A stretch of 64,000 bases of DNA. It comes from Streptomyces globosus. Lineage in GTDB: Bacteria > Actinomycetota > Actinomycetes > Streptomycetales > Streptomycetaceae. Below the pieces are notes generated by a model. That model saw only the letters and a list, made by a program, of their open reading frames with translations. It made no database searches and was not told the origin of the DNA. The first letter of the stretch is position 1. Every line of letters starts with the position of its first letter. The translations under genes and the position numbers were made by a program. Location: the NCBI RefSeq assembly GCF_003325375.1, contig NZ_CP030862.1, positions 2,669,501 to 2,733,500 on the forward strand, in the 5' to 3' direction. This document shows positions 10,139-18,200 of this stretch, piece by piece.

Positions 10139-11140
10139 ATGCCGACCCTTCTCGGATCGCTCCGCAGGCTCCTGATGGCTCCGACCGCCATCGACGTGGG
10201 CTTCGCCGCCCGGGGGTTTCCGATCGAGCGCAGCGAGGCCACGCACCGGCTGGAGGCGATCCCCCAGGCGGTCGTGTGCGGTTTCGAATGGGCCGTCGAC
10301 GACCCCGGGACACCGGGCCCCGGCCGCACGGACACGGACACCGAACTCCGGATCCGGCTGATGGATCCGGACCTGCGGGGCTTCGCCTACGAGGGGGCCG
10401 CCATGGCCCTCACCGTCCGGGACGCGATGGGACCCGGCCGCGGCGGGCGCACGCGCGGGCTGCTGCTGGGCCCCGCCCGCCCGCACATCTTCCTCGCCTA
10501 CATCGGCGTGGGGTTCGCTCTCGCCCGGCTGCCCCGCCCGCTGTGGCGGAAGGCCGTGCCCGACCTGGCAGGCGTCGACTACCCGCAGATGAGCTGGCTG
10601 GTCGTCGACGGCTACGGCTTCGACCGGGCCTACTTCGACACCGCGGCCGTCGTCGACCGACAGAAGCGGCTGCCGCCCTACCCGTGGGAAGGCGACCCGG
10701 AGTACTTCGGGCGCGCCGTGGACCAGGGCATCGGCCGGGCCCTGTGGTTCATCCACGGCGCGAACGCGCCCGCCGTGGCCGCCGCCGTCGGCCGCTTCGC
10801 GAGCGAGCGGCACGCCGACCTGTGGAGCGGGGCCGGGCTCGCCGCGACCTTCGCCGGGTGCTGCCCCCCGGCAGGCCTGGAGGCGCTGCGGCGGGCGGCG
10901 GGCGAGCACGCCGGCGAGCTGGCCCAGGGCGCCGTCTTCGCCGCCAAGGCCCGCGCCCGGTCCGGCACCGTGCCCGAGCACACCCACACCGCGCTGACCG
11001 CCCTGGCCGGGCTCGACATCGGCAAGGCCGTGGCCCTCGCCGACGACTGCACCGCCGACCGGGCGGCCGGGCCGGGCCGGCCGGCGTACGCGCAGTGGCG
11101 TCGGAACGTACGCGAACGCCTGGCGGAAATGGCCGGTTGA
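10139..11140 (+). CDS. DUF1702 protein (UnbL-type), first copy
   Basis: A 333-residue protein of the DUF1702 family, found almost only in enediyne and related polyketide clusters. Shared family stretches are RGFAYEGAAMA, IFLAYIGVGFALARLPRPLW, LVVDGYGFDRAYF, DQGIGRALWFI and a C-terminal QWRRNVRERL. It is homologous to the next gene over its whole length but carries an N-terminal insert and a more divergent C-terminus. The ATG at 10139 has GGAGG upstream; an upstream in-frame ATG lacks a good site. The family is genetically tied to the enediyne cassette, but its biochemical role is unsettled. It opens the core operon. Confidence 0.85.
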   Translation: MPTLLGSLRRLLMAPTAIDVGFAARGFPIERSEATHRLEAIPQAVVCGFEWAVDDPGTPGPGRTDTDTELRIRLMDPDLRGFAYEGAAMALTVRDAMGPGRGGRTRGLLLGPARPHIFLAYIGVGFALARLPRPLWRKAVPDLAGVDYPQMSWLVVDGYGFDRAYFDTAAVVDRQKRLPPYPWEGDPEYFGRAVDQGIGRALWFIHGANAPAVAAAVGRFASERHADLWSGAGLAATFAGCCPPAGLEALRRAAGEHAGELAQGAVFAAKARARSGTVPEHTHTALTALAGLDIGKAVALADDCTADRAAGPGRPAYAQWRRNVRERLAEMAG

Positions 11141-11241
11141 GCACAAATGAAGTAGACGCCGCTTCGGCCGCGATGTGTAGATTCGCAAGCACGTTACGCA
11201 GGCATGAGTGGTGCGCCTTATCCGAGGGGTGGTAGAGCTCC

Positions 11242-12213
11242 ATGTCGGCAAATCTGCGTGCGCTGCGGCGCCGTATTCTGACACCCGGTATTTCTGCGAC
11301 AAGCCTCGATGTCCGAGGTTTCCACAAGAAGAGCCCGGCCGCGCAGGAGCTGCTGGAGACGGTGGGCCGGCACTTCCTGGAGGGCTACGGCCACGCCGTG
11401 GAAGTGCGCACCACCGCCGAACTGGAGGACCGCCTCGAACGGCTCCCCACCCGCTTCCGCGGATTCGCCTACGAGGGCGCTGCGATGGGCGCCACCGTGC
11501 TGGACGCACTCCCCGGCAGCCGGGGAAACCGGCTGGCGGGCCTGCTGGCCGGCCGCGGCCGCGACCACGTCTACATGGCCTACGTCGGCATCGGCTGGGC
11601 CATGGCCCGGCTGCCGCGCCCGCTGTGGCCCGACCTGAGCCGCACCGACCCGCTGATCCGCTGGCTCGTGCTGGACGGATACGGCTTCCACCAGGCGTAC
11701 TTCAAGACCGGGAAGTACGTCCACGGCCAGTACGAGGATCCGCGGTTCGCCTGGTCCTGGGGCTCCCCGTCGTATGCCCGGCGCGCGGTCGACCAGGGCA
11801 TCGGCCGGGCCCTGTGGTTCGTGGCGGGCACCGAGCCGGATCTCGCGGCCACTCTGATCGAGAAGTTCCCGGAGGGCCGCCGCGCCGACCTCTTCAGCGG
11901 CACCGGACTGGCCGCCGCTTACGCCTGCGGTGCCGAGGAGGGTGAGCTGGCCCAGTTGGCCCGGCGCGCCGGACCGTACCTGCGGCAGCTGCAGCAGGGC
12001 GCCGCGTTCGCCGCCGAGGCCCGCGAGAAGGCCGGCCTGACGGTCGCGGCGACCGAGGTCGCGGTGGGCGCGCTGTGCGGCATCAGCCCCGCCGAGGCCG
12101 CGGCGCTCTGCCGCGCCACCCGGCCCGCCGGCCCGGCCGCGCCGGACGGCTCCGGCTACGAGAAATGGCGACAGGACATCGCCGCCGCATTCGTCTCCCG
12201 AGAGGAGAAGTAG
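11242..12213 (+). CDS. unbL: DUF1702 protein, enediyne cassette UnbL (E3-type)
   Basis: A 323-residue paralogue of the preceding gene with the same landmarks: RGFAYEGAAMGATVL, MAYVGIGWAMARLPRPLW, LDGYGFHQAYF, DQGIGRALWF, RRADLFSGTGLAAAYA and YEKWRQDI. Its length and its position directly before UnbV and UnbU match the conserved enediyne PKS accessory gene unbL. A 101-base gap separates it from the first copy, and the stop is six bases before the UnbV start. The role is unknown; the family is needed for, or tightly linked to, enediyne core formation. Confidence 0.88.
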   Translation: MSANLRALRRRILTPGISATSLDVRGFHKKSPAAQELLETVGRHFLEGYGHAVEVRTTAELEDRLERLPTRFRGFAYEGAAMGATVLDALPGSRGNRLAGLLAGRGRDHVYMAYVGIGWAMARLPRPLWPDLSRTDPLIRWLVLDGYGFHQAYFKTGKYVHGQYEDPRFAWSWGSPSYARRAVDQGIGRALWFVAGTEPDLAATLIEKFPEGRRADLFSGTGLAAAYACGAEEGELAQLARRAGPYLRQLQQGAAFAAEAREKAGLTVAATEVAVGALCGISPAEAAALCRATRPAGPAAPDGSGYEKWRQDIAAAFVSREEK

Positions 12214-12219
12214 ACCGAC

Positions 12220-14154
12220 ATGGCAGTGAGCTCCCGGCTGCGCAGCCAACTCCCCGGAATTGTCGCGCTCACCGCCATGGTGAGTGTCTTCTACGCGGTT
12301 CAATTGCCGACCACATCGGCGGCGGAATCCTCCCGCATGGCCGAGGACTACGCGTTCACCCCCATGTCCGTCGCCATGCCCGCGGGATATCGCCACCAGT
12401 CCATCCGCCAAGTGAACAAGGCGTACAAGGGCATCGACGCGTGGATTTCCTCCGTCGGCGCGGGCATCGCCATGAACGACGTCGACGGCGACGGACTGCC
12501 CAACGACCTGTGCATCACCGACCCGCGGATCGACCAGGTGGTCGTCACCCCGACCCCGGGCCGGAACGACACCCGCTACCGGGCGTTCGCCCTCGACCCC
12601 GCGCCCCGGCCCATGACCGACACCATGGCCCCGATGGGCTGCGTCCCCGGTGACTTCAACGAGGACGGCCGGACCGACCTGCTCGTCTACTACTGGGGCC
12701 GGACCCCGATCATCTTCCAGGCAAGGGCGGACGCGTCCGGGGCCGGCGCACCCGGCGCGGGCGCCCCGGCGCTCACCGCGACCTCCTTCGACCCGGTGGA
12801 GCTGGTCTCCGGAGTGGGCAAGGAGACCTACACCGGCCCGCAGTGGCACACCAACGCCGCCACCGTCGGCGACTTCGACGGCGACGGCCACGACGACGTC
12901 CTGATCGGCAACTACTTCCCCGACAGCCCGGTCCTCGACCCGACCAAGGACGGCGGAGTGGAGATGAACCACTCCCTGTCGCACGCGACCAACGGCGGCG
13001 AGGACTTCATCTTCCGCGGCACCGGAAAGGGCTTCGAGGAGGCCCGCGACGCGCTCCCGAAGAGCGTCCGCAACGGCTGGACCCTGGCCGCATCCGCCGC
13101 CGACCTCGACGGCGACCTGCTGCCCGAGGTGTACATGGCACACGACTTCGGCACCTCCAAGCTGCTCTACAACAAGTCCCGTCCCGGCCGGATCGAGTTC
13201 GCGGTGGTCGACGGCCGGCGGGACGCCCTCACCCCCCGGTCCAAGCAGCTGGGCCGCAGCTCCTTCAAGGGCATGGGCGTCGACTTCAGCGACCTCGACG
13301 GTGACGGGCTGTACGACATGTTCGTCAGCAACATCACCACGTCGTTCGGCATCCAGGAGTCCAACTTCCACTTCACCAACGAGGTGAAGGACCGCGAGGC
13401 CCTGCGCGACGAGTTCAGGAAGGGAGTCGCCCCCTACGCCGACCGCAGCGCCCCGCTGGGGACCGCCTGGTCCGGCTGGGGCTGGGACGTCAAGAGCGGC
13501 GACTTCGACAACGACGGCGACCTGGAGATCGTCCAGGCCACCGGATTCGTCAAGGGCAAGACCAACCGCTGGCCCCAGCTCCAGGAGCTGGCCACCGCCA
13601 ACGACGCGCTGACCTCCAACCCGTTCTTCTGGCCCAACGTCAACGAGGGCGACGACATCGGCGGCGACCAGCGGCTCCGCTTCTTCGCCAAGGGCGGCGA
13701 CGGCCGCTACACCAACCTCGGGGAGCAGCTCGGAATCGGCGCGCCCGTCCCCACCCGCGGCATCGCCACCGGCGACGCCGACGGCGACGGCCGGCTCGAC
13801 CTCGCGGTCGCCCGCCAGTGGGACCAGCCCGTCTTCTACAGCAACCAGAGCCCCAGTGGACACAGCAGTCTCGCCCTCAAGCTCGTCCACCCTGACGGCG
13901 CCCCGGTCGTCGACGCCCAGGTCGAGGTGGTCCTGCCCGACGGCACCCGGCGGATCTCCCGGGTCGACGGCGGCGGCGGGCACTCCGGCAAGCGCAGCCA
14001 CGAGGTGCACATCGGCCTCGGCGAGCACGGCGCGCAGCCGCTCGACGTCCGGCTGAGCTGGCGCGACCGGGCCGGCGACCCGCAGAAGGGGTCGCTGCGG
14101 CTGGCCGGCGGCCGGCACACCGTCCAGCTCGGAACCGAGGCGAAGGAGAAGTGA
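12220..14154 (+). CDS. unbV: Enediyne accessory protein UnbV (secreted FG-GAP/ASPIC protein)
   Basis: A 644-residue protein with an N-terminal signal sequence (hydrophobic residues 11-30, then Ala-rich). At least seven calcium-type loops of FG-GAP beta-propeller blades follow: DVDGDGLPND, DFNEDGRTD, DFDGDGHDD, DLDGDLLPE, DLDGDGLYD, DFDNDGDLE and DADGDGRLD. The C-terminal 100 residues form the UnbV/ASPIC domain, with VVLPDGTRRISRVDGGGGH and LSWRDRAG. It lies between UnbL and UnbU as in known enediyne cassettes. A beta-propeller outside the membrane is inferred from the signal sequence; its task in core biosynthesis or export is unknown. Confidence 0.92.
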   Translation: MAVSSRLRSQLPGIVALTAMVSVFYAVQLPTTSAAESSRMAEDYAFTPMSVAMPAGYRHQSIRQVNKAYKGIDAWISSVGAGIAMNDVDGDGLPNDLCITDPRIDQVVVTPTPGRNDTRYRAFALDPAPRPMTDTMAPMGCVPGDFNEDGRTDLLVYYWGRTPIIFQARADASGAGAPGAGAPALTATSFDPVELVSGVGKETYTGPQWHTNAATVGDFDGDGHDDVLIGNYFPDSPVLDPTKDGGVEMNHSLSHATNGGEDFIFRGTGKGFEEARDALPKSVRNGWTLAASAADLDGDLLPEVYMAHDFGTSKLLYNKSRPGRIEFAVVDGRRDALTPRSKQLGRSSFKGMGVDFSDLDGDGLYDMFVSNITTSFGIQESNFHFTNEVKDREALRDEFRKGVAPYADRSAPLGTAWSGWGWDVKSGDFDNDGDLEIVQATGFVKGKTNRWPQLQELATANDALTSNPFFWPNVNEGDDIGGDQRLRFFAKGGDGRYTNLGEQLGIGAPVPTRGIATGDADGDGRLDLAVARQWDQPVFYSNQSPSGHSSLALKLVHPDGAPVVDAQVEVVLPDGTRRISRVDGGGGHSGKRSHEVHIGLGEHGAQPLDVRLSWRDRAGDPQKGSLRLAGGRHTVQLGTEAKEK

Positions 14155-14159
14155 CGCAC

Positions 14160-15227
14160 ATGTCCGAGAAGTCAGGGCAGTTGCCCGCCACAGCAGCACC
14201 ACGCCACGACCCCAAGGTCGTCACCGCCCTGCGCCGCTTCGCCATCTCCATCAGTGTCTTCAACCTCCTCGGCTACACCGTGCTCGGCTTCGAACAGCCG
14301 TGGACCTGGCCGCTGATCGCGCTCGCCACCGCCTACACGACCGAGATCGTGCTGGAGGTCATCGCGGCCAAGGCCGAGCGCCGCAGCCCCCGCTTCCTGG
14401 GCGGCGGCTTCCGGGGCCTGCTGGAGTTCCTCTACCCGGCGCACATCACCGGCCTCGCGCTCAACATGCTCACCTACGTCAACGACCGCGTCTGGGTGAT
14501 GGTCTTCGGCGTCGTCGTGGCCGTCGGCACCAAGTGGGTGCTGCGCGCGCCCGTCCGGGGCCGGCTCCGGCACTACATGAACCCGTCGAACTTCGGCATC
14601 GCCGTCATCCTGCTGCTCTTCCCCTGGGCCAGCATCGCGCCCCCGTACCACTTCACCGAGTACGTCGAGACGCCCATCGACTGGCTCATCCCGGCCATCA
14701 TCATCACCGCCGGCACACTGCTGAACTCCAAGCTCACCGGCCGGATGTGGCTGATCGCCGCCTGGGTCATCGGCTTCGCCCTGCAGGCGGTCATCCGCGG
14801 ACTCGTCCTCGGCACGTCCATCCCCGGCGGCCTCGCCATGATGACCGGCGTGGCGTTCGTGCTCTTCACCAACTACATGATCACCGACCCGGGCACCACT
14901 CCCTCGAAGCCGTGGGCACAGGTCGCCTTCGGCGGCGGTGTGGCCGCCGTGTACGGCATCCTGACCGCGCTGCACATCGCGTACGGCATCTTCTTCGCCA
15001 CCGCGCTCGTCTGCCTGGTCCGCGGCCTCTACCACTGGGCAGTCCACCTGGCCGGGAGGCAGGCCGCCGCCGCCCGCGCGGCCGAGACAGCGGCCCCGCC
15101 CGCCGGGTCCGCCGGGTCCGCCGGGTCCGCCGCGCCTGCCGCAGCCGCGGCGGGCGACGAGGCCGGGGAGCCCGCCGCGGCGGGCGCGGACGCCGCCGAC
15201 ACCCAGCCGGCGGTGGCAGTCCGATGA
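14160..15227 (+). CDS. unbU: Enediyne accessory membrane protein UnbU
   Basis: A 355-residue integral membrane protein with about seven to nine helices between residues 25 and 285, followed by a long Ala/Pro/Gly-rich soluble tail (from about residue 285). The segment RHYMNPSNFGIAVILLLFPWASIAPPYHFTEY and the later NYMITDPGTTPSKPW are landmarks of the UnbU family, which resembles RnfD/NqrB flavin-binding membrane subunits. The ATG at 14160 is chosen because AAGGAG lies 11 bases before it, whereas the GTG at 14151 is too close. The stop overlaps the PKS start (ATGA), so translation is coupled to the enediyne PKS. An electron-transfer role is inference. Confidence 0.9.
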   Translation: MSEKSGQLPATAAPRHDPKVVTALRRFAISISVFNLLGYTVLGFEQPWTWPLIALATAYTTEIVLEVIAAKAERRSPRFLGGGFRGLLEFLYPAHITGLALNMLTYVNDRVWVMVFGVVVAVGTKWVLRAPVRGRLRHYMNPSNFGIAVILLLFPWASIAPPYHFTEYVETPIDWLIPAIIITAGTLLNSKLTGRMWLIAAWVIGFALQAVIRGLVLGTSIPGGLAMMTGVAFVLFTNYMITDPGTTPSKPWAQVAFGGGVAAVYGILTALHIAYGIFFATALVCLVRGLYHWAVHLAGRQAAAARAAETAAPPAGSAGSAGSAAPAAAAAGDEAGEPAAAGADAADTQPAVAVR

Positions 15228-18200
15228 CCAGACTCGCCATCGTCGGCATGGCCTGCCGCTACCCCGACGCGGAAACCCCCCGCGACCTGTGGGAGAACGC
15301 CGTGGCAGGCCGGCGTGCCTTCCGCCGCCTCCCGGACGTCCGGATGCGCCTGGAGGACTACTGGGACGCCGACCCCGCGGCCCCGGACCGGTTCTACGCC
15401 CGCTCCGCCGCCGTGATCGAGGGCTACGAGTTCGACCGGCTCGGGCACAAGATCGCCGGCAGCACCTACCGCTCGACCGACCTCAGCCACTGGCTCGCCC
15501 TGGACGTCGCCGGCCGGGCGCTCGCCGACGCCGGCTTCCCGCAGGGCGAGGGCCTGCCCCGGGAGCGTACCGGCGTCGTCGTCGGCAACACCCTGACCGG
15601 CGAGTTCACCCGTGCCAACACCATGCGGCTGCGCTGGCCGTACGTACGCCGCGTGCTCACCGCCGCCCTCAAGACCCGGGACCCCCAGGGCTGGGACGAC
15701 GACCGGCTGGCCGGCTTCCTCGACGAGGTCGAGGCCACCTACAAGAGCCCCTTCCCGCCTGTCGACGAGGACACCCTGGCCGGCGGCCTCTCGAACACCA
15801 TCGCGGGCCGGATCTGCAACCACTTCGACCTCGGCGGCGGCGGATACACCGTCGACGGCGCCTGCTCCTCCTCCCTGCTCTCCGTCACCCAGGCCGCCCG
15901 CGCGCTCCTCGACGGCGACATCGACGTCGCCGTCACCGGCGGCGTCGACCTGTCCATCGACCCGTTCGAGATGGTCGGCTTCGCCAAGACCGGCGCCCTC
16001 GCCCGGCACGAGATGCGGGTCTACGACCGGGGCGCCAACGGATTCTGGCCCGGCGAGGGCTGCGGCATGATCGTGCTGATGCGCGAGGCGGACGCGCTCG
16101 CGGCCGGGCACCGGGTCTACGCGAGCATCGCCGGCTGGGGCATCTCCTCCGACGGCCACGGCGGGATCACCCGGCCCGAGATCCACGGCTACCGGCTGGC
16201 GCTGCGCCGAGCCTACGGCCGCGCCGGATTCGGCATCGAATCCGTCGGCCTGTTCGAAGGCCACGGGACGGGTACCCGGGTCGGCGACGCCACCGAACTC
16301 GGCGCGCTCATCCAGGCCCGCGACGAGGCCGCGCGCGCCGCGGCAGGACGCGGCGGCGCCGCCGTCCCGCCCGCCGCGATCAGCTCCGTGAAGGCCATGA
16401 TCGGGCACACCAAGGCCGCCGCGGGCATCGCCGGACTGATCAAGGCCGCCATGGCCGTGGATGCCGAGACCCTGCCGCCCGCCCTCGGTCTGGTCGACCC
16501 GCACCCGCTGCTGCTGGAGAACCCGGACGTGCTGCGCGCACTGCGCCGCGCCGAGCCCTGGCCCGAGGACCTCCCGGTCCGGGCCGGCATCACCGCCATG
16601 GGCTTCGGCGGCATCAACACCCATGTCGTCCTCGACCGGGCGGCCGCAGCCGGCCCCCGGCGCCGGGCCGCCGCCGCGTCCGCCGGCGGGCGCGAGGCGG
16701 AGCTCGCCCGCTCCGTCCAGGACGCCGAACTGCTGCTGGCCGACGCCGAGTCGCCGCAGGAGCTGCGCCGCAGGCTGACCGAGCTGGCCGACTTCGCGGC
16801 CGGGCTGTCCTACGCGCAGCTCTCCGACCTGGCCTCCACCCTGCACGACGGGCTGCAGGCCGCGCCGTACCGGGCGGCTGCCGTCGTCACCTCACCGGAG
16901 GACGCCGCGCGGCAGCTGCGGCAGCTCGCCGACACCCTGGAGGCGGGCACCACCCGGCACATCGCCCAGGACGGCAGGGGCTTCCTCGGCGAGGCGCGCG
17001 GCCCGGCCCGGATCGGCTACCTCTTCCCCGGCCAGGGCTCGGGCCGCGGCACCACCGGCGGGGCGCTGCGACGCCGACTGGCCGAGGCGGAAGCCGTCTA
17101 CGAAGCCGCAGCCCTGCCCGGCCCGGCCGGCCTGGACACGGTGGCCACCGAGGTCGCACAGCCCCGTATCGTCGCCGGATCCATGGCGGGCCTGCGCGCG
17201 CTCGCCGCCATCGGCCTGGAGGCGACCGTCGCCGTCGGCCACAGCCTCGGCGAGATATCGGCCCTGGCCTGGGCGGGCGCGCTGGACCAGGAGCTGGTGC
17301 TGACCGTCGCCCGGCTGCGCGGGCTGGCCATGGCCGAACACGGCGAATCGGGCGGAATGGGCTCCCTCGCGGCACCCGCCGCCACCGCCGAACGACTGGC
17401 CACCGGCCTGCCCGTGGTCATCGCCGGCTACAACAGCCCCCGGCAGACCGTGCTGGCCGGCCCGGTCGACGCCGTCGCCGCGCTGCTCGACCGGGCGGAG
17501 GCTGCGGGCGTGCCGGCCACCCGGCTCGCCGTCTCGCACGCCTTCCACTCCCCGCTGGTGGCCTCCGCGGCCCAGACGGTCGGCGACTGCATGGCCGAAC
17601 TCGGCTTCGCGCCCGTCGGGCGGCGGGTCGTCTCCACCGTCACCGGGGACACGCTCGCCACGGACACCGACATCGCCGCCCTGCTGCGCCGCCAGATCAC
17701 CGAACCGGTGCGCTTCGCGCAGGCCGTCGGACGCGCCGCCGAGCGGCTCGACCTGTTCATCGAGGTCGGACCGGGCCGGGTGCTCAGCGGGCTCGCCGCC
17801 GACCTGAGCGACGTACCGGCGGTGTCCCTCGACACCGACGACGAGTCCCTGCACTCGCTGCTGCGGGTGGCCGCGGCAGCCTATGTCGTCGGCGGGCCGC
17901 TGCACCTCACCCGGCTGTTCCAGGACCGGCTGGTGCGCCCGCTGGAGATCGGCGCCGAGTTCCGGTTCTTCGCCAGCCCCGCCGAACAGGTCCCGGACGT
18001 GGTCGTGCCCCGGTCCAGGGCCGCCGCGACGCCCGCCGCGACGCCCGAAGCCGACGCCGGTGCCGAAGCCGCAGCCGGGACCGGCGAGGGCGGCCTCGAC
18101 CTGCTGCGCCGGCTCGTCGCCGAACGCGCCGAACTGCCCCTGGACATGGTGCACGCCGGCACCCGCCTGCTCGACGACCTGCACCTGAGCTCCATCACCG

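Noticed and set aside
11218..14202. 994-residue open frame on the minus strand
   Set aside because: Antisense to the DUF1702 and UnbV genes; no motifs and biased composition.
15058..15130. GCCGGGTCC-type short repeats in the UnbU tail
   Set aside because: A three-fold codon-level repeat (Ala-Gly-Ser) within a low-complexity linker; not a mobile or CRISPR repeat.
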